From the NCBI RefSeq assembly GCF_014196965.1, contig NZ_JACIEQ010000001.1:1178001-1242000 (forward strand): a stretch of DNA of 64,000 nt. Direction: 5' to 3'. Position numbers and translations under genes: made by a program. Position 1 is the stretch's first letter, and every line of letters starts with the position of its first letter. The DNA is from Actibacterium naphthalenivorans. Lineage in GTDB: Bacteria > Pseudomonadota > Alphaproteobacteria > Rhodobacterales > Rhodobacteraceae. Shown here one piece after another: positions 55,211 through 64,000 of the stretch. Under the pieces are notes generated by a model. It did not search any database. It was not told the DNA's origin and saw only the letters and a program-made list of their open reading frames with translations.

Positions 55211-55400
55211 GTCGTATACAGCCTCCAGCTGCCCTTGCCTCTGCGCCCGCCAATCCCGCCGTTGCCCGGACCTTTTCGAGTGGCGCGCCGATAGTCTACC
55301 CGATATGCGCAGAGTAACGTAAAACCGCCGGTTTATTAAAGCCCCCCCGGCAGAAAATCGCGCAGCCGTGAATCAGGGGGGCCGGCCTGATTGTCAGCAC

Positions 55401-56279
55401 CTAAGGTGCCACGAACGCATCGCGGCTATAGCCCTGCACATACAGCAGCGCGGTCAGATCACCGAAATTGATCCGCACATCGCATTGCGCGGCGACCGAC
55501 GGCTTGGCATGCAGCGCCACGCCCACCCCCGCCAGCCCCAGCATGCCCAGATCGTTGGCGCCATCGCCCACGGCCATCACATCCGCCGCCGTGATGCCGA
55601 TACGCGCCGAGATCTCCCGCAGCGCGGCCACTTTCGCATCGCGGCCCAGAATCGGTTCGGCAACACGCCCGGTCAGCTTTCCGTCTTCGATCAACAGGGT
55701 GTTGGCGCGGTTCTCGTCAAAGCCCAGCGTCTTTGCCACACGGGCGGCAAAGGCGGTGAACCCGCCCGAGACCAGAACCGCATAGCCGCCATTCGCCTTC
55801 ATCGTCGCCACCAGCTCCGCGCCGCCGGGCGTATAGGTGATGCGCGTGTTCAGAACGGTGTCTATCACGCCCGCGTCGAGCCCCTGCAAAAGCCCGACCC
55901 GCTCTTTCAGCGCGCCTTCGAAATCAAGCTCGCCATTCATCGCGCGGGCGGTGATCTCGGCCACACGCGGGCCGATACCGGCAACGGCGGCCAGTTCGTC
56001 GATACATTCCTGCCGGATCATGGTGCTGTCCATATCGGCGATCAGCATCGCCTTGCGCCGCCCCTGAGCCGGTTGCACCACAAGATCGACGCCCAGCTTC
56101 TGCAGATCGTCCCACACGGCCCACAGGTTGCCGGGCCGCGAGGGCAGCGCGAATTCGGCGGCGATGCCCGGAGCAAGCCATTTCAACGCGCCGCCGCCCC
56201 AGGCGCCGCGCAGCGCCTCTGCCGTTGCAGGCTCCAGATTGCCGGTTTCGGGATTGGTCACAAGGGTGGCGATGAACAT
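55401..56279 (-). CDS. serB: Phosphoserine phosphatase
   Basis: SerB removes phosphate from O-phospho-L-serine, the last step of serine synthesis. The HAD core has the nucleophile motif IADMDSTMI, then [11 protein letters not shown] (motif II) and [10 protein letters not shown] (motif IV). The N-terminal 75 residues form the regulatory-type domain of the longer SerB proteins. ATG 56279 gives 292 residues; an in-frame ATG at 56306 adds nine. It is divergent from serC, with which it shares the promoter region. Confidence 0.95.
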   Translation of the reverse strand: MFIATLVTNPETGNLEPATAEALRGAWGGGALKWLAPGIAAEFALPSRPGNLWAVWDDLQKLGVDLVVQPAQGRRKAMLIADMDSTMIRQECIDELAAVAGIGPRVAEITARAMNGELDFEGALKERVGLLQGLDAGVIDTVLNTRITYTPGGAELVATMKANGGYAVLVSGGFTAFAARVAKTLGFDENRANTLLIEDGKLTGRVAEPILGRDAKVAALREISARIGITAADVMAVGDGANDLGMLGLAGVGVALHAKPSVAAQCDVRINFGDLTALLYVQGYSRDAFVAP

Positions 56280-56373
56280 GGGCAGTTTCCGATAGTGAAC
56301 AGGCATGTCGCTTTTCAGCGCTCAGGCGGCGCAATAGCGCAGCTTTCCCTCTTGCGCCAGTGGCCCGACGGAC

Positions 56374-56430
56374 GTATCTGCATCCGCGGGACACCCCTCC
56401 CCAACGAGGGGCATATATCTGTAAGGATAC
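56374..56430 (+). promoter_or_regulatory. Structured leader before serC (candidate alphaproteobacterial serC RNA motif)
   Basis: An outer stem GTATC (56374-56378) / GATAC (56426-56430) encloses a hairpin CCCCT-CCCCAACG-AGGGG (56394-56411) and ends 5 bases before the serC ATG. A cis-regulatory 'serC' RNA motif upstream of serC in alphaproteobacteria is published. The location and shape fit it, but I have not aligned it to the family model. It may control serC translation. Confidence 0.5.
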
Positions 56431-56435
56431 CATCA

Positions 56436-57578
56436 ATGGTTATCGAAACCCCGGCCGCGCGCCCGGCAAATCCGCGCTTCTCTTCCGGGCCCTGCGCCAA
56501 GAATCCCACCTTTACCCTCGACAAGCTTGCCGACGCGCCCCTTGGCCGCTCGCACCGCGCCGCCGTGGGCAAGGCCAAGCTGAAGGCCGCCATCGAAACG
56601 ACGCGCGAAGTGCTGGGCATCCCGGCCGACTACCGCATCGGCATCGTGCCCGCATCGGATACCGGCGCGATGGAAATGGCGATGTGGTCGCTGCTGGGCC
56701 AGCGCCCGGTGGAAATGCTGGCCTGGGAAAGCTTCGGTGCCGGCTGGGTCACCGATGTGGTCAAGCAGCTGAAACTCGACGCCACCGTGAAAACCGCCGA
56801 ATATGGCGAGATTGTCGATCTCGCCGGCGTCGATTTCGACAAGGACGTGGTTTTCACCTGGAACGGCACCACCTCGGGCGTGCGTGTTCCCAACGGTGAT
56901 TTCATTCCCGCCGACCGCGACGGGCTGACGATCTGCGATGCGACATCTGCGGCCTTCGCGATGGATCTGCCCTGGGACAAGCTGGATGTGGCCACCTTCA
57001 GCTGGCAGAAGGTTCTGGGCGGCGAAGCGGCGCACGGCATGCTGGTGCTGAGCCCGCGCGCGGTGGCGCGGCTGGAAAGCTATACCCCCGCCTGGCCTCT
57101 GCCCAAGATTTTCCGCATGACCAAGGGCGGCAAGCTGATCGAAGGCATCTTCGTGGGTGAAACGATCAACACGCCGTCGATGCTGGCGGTCGAGGATTAT
57201 CTCGTGGCGCTCGACTGGGCGAAATCCGTGGGCGGGCTGCAGGGCCTGATCGCCCGCGCCGACGCCAATACCGCCGTGATCGCCGATTTCGTGGAAAGCC
57301 GCGGGTGGATCGAGTTCCTGGCCGCCGATCCGGCGATCCGCTCGAACACCTCGGTCTGCGTCAAGTTCGCCGATGATCGCATCGCCGATGGCGCGGCCTT
57401 CGCCAAAGCCGTCGCCAAACGGCTGGAGGCCGAAGGTGTGGCGCTGGATATCGGCGCCTACCGCGACGCGCCCGCCGGTCTGCGCATCTGGTGCGGCGGC
57501 ACGGTGGAAACATCGGATGTCGCGGCGCTCATGCCGTGGCTCGACTGGGCGTTCAACGCCGAGATCGCCGCACAGTAA
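56436..57578 (+). CDS. serC: Phosphoserine aminotransferase
   Basis: SerC transfers an amino group from glutamate to 3-phosphohydroxypyruvate, the second step of serine synthesis. The 380-residue PLP enzyme starts [19 protein letters not shown]. The cofactor Lys lies in [15 protein letters not shown] and the substrate-binding His-Arg pair in [10 protein letters not shown]. It is the alphaproteobacterial SerC type. A structured leader precedes it, and serA follows after 99 bases on the same strand. Confidence 0.96.
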   Translation: MVIETPAARPANPRFSSGPCAKNPTFTLDKLADAPLGRSHRAAVGKAKLKAAIETTREVLGIPADYRIGIVPASDTGAMEMAMWSLLGQRPVEMLAWESFGAGWVTDVVKQLKLDATVKTAEYGEIVDLAGVDFDKDVVFTWNGTTSGVRVPNGDFIPADRDGLTICDATSAAFAMDLPWDKLDVATFSWQKVLGGEAAHGMLVLSPRAVARLESYTPAWPLPKIFRMTKGGKLIEGIFVGETINTPSMLAVEDYLVALDWAKSVGGLQGLIARADANTAVIADFVESRGWIEFLAADPAIRSNTSVCVKFADDRIADGAAFAKAVAKRLEAEGVALDIGAYRDAPAGLRIWCGGTVETSDVAALMPWLDWAFNAEIAAQ

Positions 57579-57677
57579 CAACATGCTCATCGCTCCCTTT
57601 CGGCCCCTCCTCGCCGCGAAAAGGAACCGGAGGGACCGATGAGCCCCCCCTTTCTGCATCCAAAGGAGCCTGAAACC

Positions 57678-59273
57678 ATGGCACCCAAAGTTCTCGTATC
57701 CGACAAGCTGTCTGAAACCGCCGTTCAGATTTTCCGCGATCGTGGCATCGACGTGGATTTCGAACCCAACCTCGGCAAGGACAAGGACGCCCTGCTGGCA
57801 AAGATCAAGGATTACGACGGTCTTGCGATCCGCTCGGCCACCAAGGTGACCGAAAAGCTTCTGGCCGCCGCCGACAACCTCAAGGTTGTGGCCCGCGCCG
57901 GCATCGGGGTGGATAACGTCGATATCCCGGCCGCGTCCAAGAAAGGCGTGATCGTGATGAACACGCCCTTCGGCAACATGATCACCACCGCCGAACACGC
58001 CATTGCGATGATGTTCGCCGTGGCCCGCCAGATCCCCGAGGCCAGCGCCTCGACCCACGCCGGCAAATGGGAAAAGTCGAAATTCATGGGCGTGGAGCTG
58101 ACCAGCAAGGTGTTGGGCGTGATCGGCGCCGGTAACATCGGCGGTATTGTCTGCGACCGCGCCAACGGGCTGCACATGCGTGTCATCGCCTATGACCCCT
58201 TCCTGTCGGAGGAACGCGCCGACAAGCTGGGCGTGACCAAGGTGGAGCTGGACGAGCTTCTGGCCAAATCCGATTTCATCACCCTGCACGTGCCGCTGAC
58301 CGACAAGACCCGGAACATCCTCAGCAAGGAAAACATCGCCAAGACCAAGAAGGGCGTGCGCATCATCAACTGCGCCCGCGGCGGTCTGGTCGATGAGGCC
58401 GCGCTGGCCGAGGCGATCAAATCGGGCCATGTGGCCGGCGCCGCCTTCGACGTGTTCGAGGTAGAGCCCGCCACCGACAGCCCGCTGTTCAACCTGCCCA
58501 ACGTGGTCTGCACCCCGCATCTGGGGGCCTCGACCACCGAGGCGCAGGAGAACGTGGCGCTGCAGGTGGCCGAACAGATGTCGGACTATCTGCTGACCGG
58601 CGCCGTGGCCAATGCGCTGAACATGCCTTCCGTCACCGCCGAAGAGGCCAAGGTGATGGGCCCCTGGATCAAGCTGGCCGAGCATCTGGGCGCTTTCGTC
58701 GGGCAACTGACCGACGAGCCGGTGAAGGCGATCAACATCCTTTACGACGGCTGCGCCGCCGAGATGAACCTGGACGCGCTGAACTGTGCCACCGTCGCCG
58801 GGATCATGAAACCGGCGAACCCGGACGTGAACATGGTTTCCGCCCCGATCATCGCCGAAGAGCGCGGCATCAAGATCAGCCGCACGACTCAGCACAAGCA
58901 GGGGGTGTTCGACGGCTACATCAAGCTGACCGTGAAAACGGACTCCCGCGAACGTTCGATCGCGGGAACGGTGTTCAGCGACGGCAAGCCGCGCTTCATC
59001 CAGATCAAGGGTATCACGATCGACGCAGAGATCGGGCAGCACATGCTCTACACCACCAACAGGGATGTGCCCGGTATCATTGGCGCTCTGGGCGGAATTC
59101 TGGGCGAAAACGGCGTGAATATCGCCAATTTCACCCTTGGCCGGACAGAGAGCACAAGGGACGCGATCGCGCTGCTGTATCTCGACGAACCGATCCCCGA
59201 GGCGGTTCAGGAAAAGCTGCGCGCGACCGGGCTGTTCCAGCAGGTGCGGCCGCTGGAATTCGAAGTCGCCTGA
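57678..59273 (+). CDS. serA: D-3-phosphoglycerate dehydrogenase, long type with ACT domain
   Basis: SerA oxidises 3-phosphoglycerate to 3-phosphohydroxypyruvate, the first step of serine synthesis. The 531-residue protein has the NAD loop GVIGAGNIGG, catalytic Arg (NCARGGLVDE), Glu (FEVEP) and His (CTPHLGAST). An intervening domain and a C-terminal ACT domain (about residues 455-531, GIIGALGGILGENGVNI) follow and give serine feedback control. ATG 57678 follows AAAGGAG. Confidence 0.97.
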   Translation: MAPKVLVSDKLSETAVQIFRDRGIDVDFEPNLGKDKDALLAKIKDYDGLAIRSATKVTEKLLAAADNLKVVARAGIGVDNVDIPAASKKGVIVMNTPFGNMITTAEHAIAMMFAVARQIPEASASTHAGKWEKSKFMGVELTSKVLGVIGAGNIGGIVCDRANGLHMRVIAYDPFLSEERADKLGVTKVELDELLAKSDFITLHVPLTDKTRNILSKENIAKTKKGVRIINCARGGLVDEAALAEAIKSGHVAGAAFDVFEVEPATDSPLFNLPNVVCTPHLGASTTEAQENVALQVAEQMSDYLLTGAVANALNMPSVTAEEAKVMGPWIKLAEHLGAFVGQLTDEPVKAINILYDGCAAEMNLDALNCATVAGIMKPANPDVNMVSAPIIAEERGIKISRTTQHKQGVFDGYIKLTVKTDSRERSIAGTVFSDGKPRFIQIKGITIDAEIGQHMLYTTNRDVPGIIGALGGILGENGVNIANFTLGRTESTRDAIALLYLDEPIPEAVQEKLRATGLFQQVRPLEFEVA

Positions 59274-59349
59274 TCCGCGATTTCATGAACGACGTTCGGG
59301 TCCGGCGCAAATCCTTGCGGCGGACCCGTTGCATTTGAAAGGTGGCGGC

Positions 59350-60087
59350 ATGCGAAGCTATGCGATTGGCGATATTCACGGTCATCTCGACAAGCTGATC
59401 GAGGTGCAGCGCTGGATTGAAGAAGACAAGGCCCGCCTGGGCGACGCGGATGCCCCCGTGATACATCTGGGCGATCTGGTGGATCGCGGGCCGGACGTGC
59501 CCGGCGTGCTGGGGCATCTGGCGCGGGGTCTGTCCGAGGGCGCGCCCTGGATCCTGCTGAAGGGCAACCACGACCGGATGATGTGGCATTTCCTGCAGTC
59601 CCCGTCGCAGCCAGACCCGCTGCGGGGCGATCTGAGCTGGCTGCAGCAAAATGTCGGCGGGCGCGAGAGCCTCGCCGCCTATGGCATCGACGTGTCGCCG
59701 GACCGCGCGCCAGAACAAATCCATGCCGACGCCCGCGCTCGTGTGCCTGCGGCCCATCTCGATCTGCTGGACGCGCTGCAACCATTCCACCGGCGCGGCG
59801 GCACCTTCTTCTGCCACGCCGGCATCCGACCCGGCGTGCCGCTGGACCAACAGGCCGAGGATGATCTGGTCTGGATCCGGGCCCGGTTTCATGACGATCT
59901 TCGCGATCACGGCGCGCTGATCGTACATGGCCACACGCCGGTCGCGCAGGTCACGCTCTACCACAACCGCCTGAACCTCGACACGGGCGCGGCCTATGGC
60001 GGCCCCCTGTCGGCCGTGGTGATCGAAGATGGCGGCGTCTGGCAGATCACCGCCACCGGGCGCATACCGCTTTCGCCGCAATCCTAG
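59350..60087 (+). CDS. Serine/threonine-phosphatase-like metallophosphoesterase
   Basis: A 245-residue cytoplasmic enzyme of the PPP/ApaH-like metallophosphoesterase group. It has the full site GDIHGH, GDLVDRGPD, GNHD, CHAG and HGHTPV. Related bacterial proteins dephosphorylate phosphoproteins or dinucleoside polyphosphates; the substrate is unknown. ATG 59350 fits the MRSYAIGDIHGH start. It follows serA by 76 bases and may share its transcript. It is not closely similar to the phosphoesterase at 33180. Confidence 0.9.
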   Translation: MRSYAIGDIHGHLDKLIEVQRWIEEDKARLGDADAPVIHLGDLVDRGPDVPGVLGHLARGLSEGAPWILLKGNHDRMMWHFLQSPSQPDPLRGDLSWLQQNVGGRESLAAYGIDVSPDRAPEQIHADARARVPAAHLDLLDALQPFHRRGGTFFCHAGIRPGVPLDQQAEDDLVWIRARFHDDLRDHGALIVHGHTPVAQVTLYHNRLNLDTGAAYGGPLSAVVIEDGGVWQITATGRIPLSPQS

Positions 60088-60187
60088 GGCGACCGGGCGC
60101 GGCCATCCCCCTTTCACACCAGCGTTAACCATGGATTCACGCTGTTGCGTTTGGATACCTCCGAAAGCCGACAGGGCGGAGGTCAGA

Positions 60188-62755
60188 ATGACGCTGGAAG
60201 AGAAACTAGCCATCGAACGGCGCGGACGGCTCGCCGCAGAGCGGCTTCTGGAGCAAAAGAGCCGCGAGCTGTTCGATGCCAACCGCAAGCTGGCGGTTCA
60301 CGCCCGCAGCCTGTCGGACGAAATCGTGGAAACCAAGCAGGAGGCAGAGGCCCTGCGCGGCCAGAACACCAAGGTTCTGTCAGAGCTCGAGGTGGTCACC
60401 CATGCCGTCGCCATCGCCGAACGCCGCCTGTGGGATTCGCTGGAAACGATCCGCGACGGGTTTGCGGTGTTCGACGCCGAAGACAGGATGGTCGCCGCCA
60501 ACAAGGCCTATCTGTCGATTTTCGACGGGCTGGCCGAAGTGTCGCTCGGGGTGCGCTATTGTGATGTGGCCCGCCTGATCGCGGATGAAGGCATCGTCGA
60601 TACCGAAGGCCAAAGCCCGGAGGATTGGGCCGCGGCGATGCGGCAGCGCTGGCAACAGGATCCGATCCCCGATCGGGTGATCCGCCTGTGGAACGGCCAA
60701 TATGTAAAACTGATCGACCGCCGCACACCCGGCGGCGACATCGTATCTCTGAACCTCAACATCACCGAGATGATGCGCATGTGGGCGGCGGTCGAGGCGA
60801 TTCCCGACGGGTTCGTGCTATACGATCACGACGACCGGCTGGTGATGTGCAACGATCGCTACCGCGAGATCTATGCCGAAAGCGCGCCGGCCATGGTGCC
60901 CGGCAGATCTTTCGAACAGATCCTGCGCTACGGGCTGGAACGCGGCCAGTACGAAGAGGCCATCGGGCGCGAAGAAGAGTGGCTGGCCGAACGGATGATC
61001 CGCCACCAGCGCACGGATGGCGTTATCGAGCAGGAGCTGGCCGGCGGCCAGTGGGTGCGCATTCTGGAAAAGCGCACCCCCGACGGCGGGTTGGTTGGTC
61101 TGCGCGTGGACATCACCGAGCAAAAGCGCCAGCAGCAGGCGCTGGATGAGGCCCGCGTCGCCGCAGAGGCGGCGAACCGCGCCAAATCAGCCTTTCTTGC
61201 AAACATGAGCCACGAACTTCGCACCCCGATGAACGGCGTCGTTGGCATGGCCGAGTTGCTGTGCGACACCACGCTGAGCGAAGAGCAAAGGCTCTACGCC
61301 GAAACCATCCGCAACTCGGGCGAGGCGCTGCTGACCCTTCTGAACGACGTTCTGGATTATTCGAAGATCGAGGCGGAAAAGCTCCGCCTGCATCCCGAAC
61401 CGTTCGATATGGAGCGGACGATCCATGAAATCGTCATGCTGCTGCAGGCCAACACGCGCGACAAGCCGCTCGATATCTTCATCGATTACGACATGTTCCT
61501 GCCCACCCGGTTTGAGGGAGACAGGGGCCGCATCCGCCAGATCCTCATCAACCTGATCGGCAATGCGGTGAAATTCACCGCAAAGGGCCATGTCCTGATC
61601 CGTGTCGTCGGATTCGAGGCCGACACGCCGGGCCATCAACAGCTTCGCATCATTGTCGAGGATACCGGCATCGGCATCGCGCCCGAGATGCAGCAGCATG
61701 TCTTCGGCGAATTCAATCAGGTCGAGGAGCAGCAGAACCGGAAATTCGAGGGCACCGGGCTTGGCCTGGCGATCACCCGCCAGCTTGTCGAGTTGATGGA
61801 TGGCGAAATCTGGCTCGAATCCGAAAAAGGCAAGGGCTCCTGCTTTGGCATCTGCCTGACCCTGCCCATCGCCGAAGACGGCGACTCCGGCCCGGTGACC
61901 CTGCCGCCGGGGCTCGGGCGTGTGCTGGTGGTCGACGATCAGGAGATCAACCGCACCATTCTGGACCGGCAGCTCAGCCAGATGAACCTGCAGGTGATCC
62001 TGCACCGGTCGGCCACCGAAGCGCTCGAGGCGATGCCGACGGACGGGCCGGTGGATCTGATCATCACCGACCAGCGGATGCCGGGAACCGACGGGCTCGC
62101 CTTTGCGCGGGCGCTGCGGGGCGCGGGCTGCGACGCGCCGATCCTGTTGCTCAGCTCCAACCCCGGCGTGCTGCGCGATAGCGGGGCGCAGCCGGATGTC
62201 GACATGGTAATGACCAAACCGGTCTTGCGGCGCGCGCTGTTCGGGGCGATCAACGATCTGATTGCGCGCTCGGCGGCAGCGCCCACCCCCCCGCCCGCCC
62301 CCCGGCGGATGAAAGTGCTGGCCGCCGAAGACAACCGCACCAACAGGCTGGTCTTCGCCAAGATGGTTCAGACCCTGGATATCGATCTCAGCGTCGCCGA
62401 AAACGGGCATCAGGCGCTGGAGGCGTTTCAGACCGACCGGCCCGATCTGATCTTCATGGATATTTCCATGCCGGGGATGGACGGAAAGGCAGCCGCCCGC
62501 GCCATCCGCGAGGCCGAGGCCAAGACCGGAGCGGCCCCGGTTCCGATCGTGGCGATGACCGCCCACGCGATGGAGGGTGACGCCGAAGAGATTCTGGCGG
62601 CCGGCCTGACCCACTATCTGACCAAGCCGCTCAAGAAAGACCTGATCGTCGGGATGATCCTTGACCACCTGCCGGCGCAGTGCCTGCCGCCACAGCCCGA
62701 CGACCCGCCCGTGCGTGAACTGGCGGCGGCGGGCGGTGACACGGCGTTGGCTTGA
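60188..62755 (+). CDS. Soluble hybrid sensor histidine kinase with two receiver domains
   Basis: An 855-residue signalling protein with no transmembrane segment. Order: N-terminal coiled coil (about 1-85), two PAS domains (about 90-205 and 210-320), HisKA with His342 in MSHELRTPMNG, HATPase (about 380-565, with DTGIGIAP and GTGLGLAI), receiver 1 (Asp628 in IITDQRMPG) and receiver 2 (Asp758 in FMDISMPGMDG, with TKP). It senses a cytoplasmic signal through PAS and passes phosphate internally. No response regulator or Hpt gene is adjacent. ATG 60188 follows GGCGGAGG. Confidence 0.93.
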   Translation: MTLEEKLAIERRGRLAAERLLEQKSRELFDANRKLAVHARSLSDEIVETKQEAEALRGQNTKVLSELEVVTHAVAIAERRLWDSLETIRDGFAVFDAEDRMVAANKAYLSIFDGLAEVSLGVRYCDVARLIADEGIVDTEGQSPEDWAAAMRQRWQQDPIPDRVIRLWNGQYVKLIDRRTPGGDIVSLNLNITEMMRMWAAVEAIPDGFVLYDHDDRLVMCNDRYREIYAESAPAMVPGRSFEQILRYGLERGQYEEAIGREEEWLAERMIRHQRTDGVIEQELAGGQWVRILEKRTPDGGLVGLRVDITEQKRQQQALDEARVAAEAANRAKSAFLANMSHELRTPMNGVVGMAELLCDTTLSEEQRLYAETIRNSGEALLTLLNDVLDYSKIEAEKLRLHPEPFDMERTIHEIVMLLQANTRDKPLDIFIDYDMFLPTRFEGDRGRIRQILINLIGNAVKFTAKGHVLIRVVGFEADTPGHQQLRIIVEDTGIGIAPEMQQHVFGEFNQVEEQQNRKFEGTGLGLAITRQLVELMDGEIWLESEKGKGSCFGICLTLPIAEDGDSGPVTLPPGLGRVLVVDDQEINRTILDRQLSQMNLQVILHRSATEALEAMPTDGPVDLIITDQRMPGTDGLAFARALRGAGCDAPILLLSSNPGVLRDSGAQPDVDMVMTKPVLRRALFGAINDLIARSAAAPTPPPAPRRMKVLAAEDNRTNRLVFAKMVQTLDIDLSVAENGHQALEAFQTDRPDLIFMDISMPGMDGKAAARAIREAEAKTGAAPVPIVAMTAHAMEGDAEEILAAGLTHYLTKPLKKDLIVGMILDHLPAQCLPPQPDDPPVRELAAAGGDTALA

Positions 62756-62765
62756 AGACGGGCGT

Positions 62766-63542
62766 TCAGCCCTCTTCACCATCGCGCAGAAAAACCCAGC
62801 GATCCCCTTCGGACAAGGCTGCGCTGAACCGGTAGCCGCCGGTGTCGAAGGCCCGCAGGCTTTCGGGGTCGGTCAGGCGGTGTTCGATGATGAACCGGGC
62901 CACCGCCCCGCGCGCCTTCTTGGCGAAGAAGCTGACGATCTTCTGCTGCCCGCCGCGCTGCTCGAGAAATACCGGCGTGATCACGCGTAGCCCGAGCGCC
63001 TGCTCCGGCACCGCACTGAAATATTCGACCGACGCGCAATTGACCAGCACGTCGGTGCCGGCCTCCCGCGCTGCCACGTTCAGCGCCTCGGCCAGCCGGT
63101 CGCCCCAATACTCATAAAGCGTCGCGCCCCTGTCGGTCTTCAGCCGGCTGCCCATTTCCAGGCGATAGGGCTGGATCGCGTCAAGCGGACGCAACAGGCC
63201 GTAAAGGCCTGACAATATGCGCAGATGGCCTTGGGCCCAGCGCAGATCGTCGGCATCCAGCGATGCGGCCTCGAGCCCGGCGTAGGTATCGCCCGCAAAG
63301 GCCAGCGCGGCGGGCCGGGTTCTGTCAGCGGCGGGGCCGGAGGCGAAATCGGCGAAACGCTCGGCATTCAGCCGGGCCAGGTTTTCACTGATCCCCATCA
63401 GCTTTTGCAGATCGGGCACGCTCAGCGCGCGGGCGACCCCGGCCAGATGGGCGGCGTCTTGCTGAAAGGCGGGCGCGGTGACGGCGTGCCCCTCAACCGG
63501 CGAAAAATCCAGACGTTTGGCAGGCGAGACGACAACCAGCAT
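62766..63542 (-). CDS. yaaA: Peroxide stress protein YaaA
   Basis: YaaA lowers free iron and so limits Fenton damage under peroxide stress in E. coli; the protein binds DNA in vitro. The 258-residue length is typical. VVVSPAKRLDF at the N-terminus, AFAGDTYAGLEA, LSGLYGLLRPLDAI, YEYWGD and VNCASVEYFS are family motifs. ATG 63542 is chosen; ten further residues upstream are open but unlike the family. It converges with the histidine kinase gene. Confidence 0.95.
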   Translation of the reverse strand: MLVVVSPAKRLDFSPVEGHAVTAPAFQQDAAHLAGVARALSVPDLQKLMGISENLARLNAERFADFASGPAADRTRPAALAFAGDTYAGLEAASLDADDLRWAQGHLRILSGLYGLLRPLDAIQPYRLEMGSRLKTDRGATLYEYWGDRLAEALNVAAREAGTDVLVNCASVEYFSAVPEQALGLRVITPVFLEQRGGQQKIVSFFAKKARGAVARFIIEHRLTDPESLRAFDTGGYRFSAALSEGDRWVFLRDGEEG

Positions 63543-63602
63543 TTGCACCCTTTTATCTGCTCCGGCGCGCAACCTAGCAGAGCGCCGCCGCGCGTCCAGC
63601 GC

Positions 63603-64000
63603 TCAGGCCTCGTGGAGCACCTGCAAAAAGGCCGCACCGAACCGCTCGGCCCGCCGGTCACCCAGAAGCCGCTCCAGCGCGCGGAGGTCACCGGGGCGCG
63701 TCTCGGCCACCTTGGCAAGCAGCGATGTCGAACAGCTCAGCGGCTTGTCGATGCCGCCGTCACCACGCGAAAGTTCGGCCTGCACTTCCAGAAGGCGGTC
63801 ATAAAGGCTAGCCGCCTCGCGCCCCGCCAGCTTGCGCCGCGTGGGATGCAGCGCCGCGGTGCCCTCTCCGGTGATCACCTCGAGGAAGGCCGCGCCGTAG
63901 CGTTCGAGCTTTTTCGCGCCGACGCCGCTGATACGCGCCATCTCGTCCAGTGTCTGCGGGCGTTTCTCCGCCATTTCGATCAAGGTGCGGTCATTGAAAA
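63603..64000 (-). CDS. recQ: ATP-dependent DNA helicase RecQ, C-terminal part
   Basis: The last 131 or so codons of RecQ; the helicase core lies beyond the right edge. The visible part contains two HRDC-type helical segments (around LDEMARISGVGAKKLERYGAAFLEVI and LRALERLLGDRRAERFGAAFLQVL, first dozen residues diagnostic). Two HRDC domains are usual for proteobacterial relatives with a longer tail. RecQ unwinds DNA in recombination and replication-fork repair. It is on the same strand as yaaA, 60 bases upstream of it. Confidence 0.85.
   Translation of the reverse strand, partial: FNDRTLIEMAEKRPQTLDEMARISGVGAKKLERYGAAFLEVITGEGTAALHPTRRKLAGREAASLYDRLLEVQAELSRGDGGIDKPLSCSTSLLAKVAETRPGDLRALERLLGDRRAERFGAAFLQVLHEA

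Noticed and set aside
55368-57578. A 736-codon plus-strand frame as one long protein
   Set aside because: The first half is antisense to serB and low in complexity. SerC homology starts exactly at ATG 56436, behind a structured leader.
56433-59042. An 869-codon minus-strand frame opposite serC and serA
   Set aside because: It is rich in His, Arg and Gly with no domain and mirrors the codon bias of the two real genes; high G+C content keeps the frame open.
61187-62782. A 531-codon minus-strand frame opposite the histidine kinase
   Set aside because: Its composition is that of an antisense shadow. The plus-strand product has all kinase and receiver motifs.

Overview
The window is G+C-rich, densely coded DNA from an alphaproteobacterium, most probably Rhodobacteraceae (Roseobacter/Rhodobacter group). 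This rests on gene content and order: the block rsfS-rlmH-gpmI-EnvC-like-ctpA-rppH, a membrane ferritin mbfA behind an Irr-type operator, an IalB-family protein, a DUF2794 protein, and tandem Hint-domain proteins. I see no insertion sequence, phage gene, CRISPR array or rRNA. One tRNA gene, tRNA-Pro(CGG), is present. Most of the window looks like core chromosome.

Layout. 1-9.4 kb: a HAD hydrolase (cut by the left edge), YaiI-type protein, methyltransferase, fghA, mbfA, a TetR regulator, a candidate structured small RNA on the minus strand, a DUF2794 protein, an NlpC/P60 peptidase with an M17 aminopeptidase, a carbonic anhydrase and asd. 9.5-18.1 kb: a capsule-type protein, tRNA-Pro, an EamA transporter and the leucine genes leuB, leuD and leuC, interleaved with a nuclease-fold protein, a membrane protein and an HdeD-like protein. 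A possible 28-codon reading frame lies upstream of leuC. 18.2-19.5 kb: an MscS channel.

19.5-35.8 kb is the main accessory block. It has two complete peptide/opine-type ABC importers on opposite strands around a LysR regulator. Their operons also encode cytoplasmic phosphoester hydrolases (an NPP-like alkaline-phosphatase-superfamily enzyme and a calcineurin-like phosphoesterase) and two xylose-isomerase-like TIM-barrel proteins. Both solute-binding-protein genes are followed by a strong RNA hairpin before the next gene. I infer import of an intact phosphodiester or phosphosugar followed by cytoplasmic breakdown, in outline like agrocinopine use, but with different enzymes. The substrate is unknown. 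This block is the best candidate for an undescribed system.

35.8-46.4 kb is housekeeping: rsfS (translationally coupled to a possible 19-residue Cys/Met-rich leader peptide), rlmH, gpmI, a degenerate EnvC-like protein, ctpA, rppH, a lytic transglycosylase, rnr and dapE. 46.6-51.6 kb has two overlapping Hint-domain genes (the second lacks the usual nucleophilic Cys), a bacterial ionotropic-glutamate-receptor-like channel with an unusual pore loop, and a DUF421 protein with a zinc-ribbon tail. 51.6-64 kb has dapD, a LOG-family protein, rlmN, an IalB-family protein, the phosphoserine pathway (serB divergent from serC-serA, with a structured leader before serC), a phosphoprotein-phosphatase-like enzyme, a soluble hybrid histidine kinase, yaaA and the 3' end of recQ.
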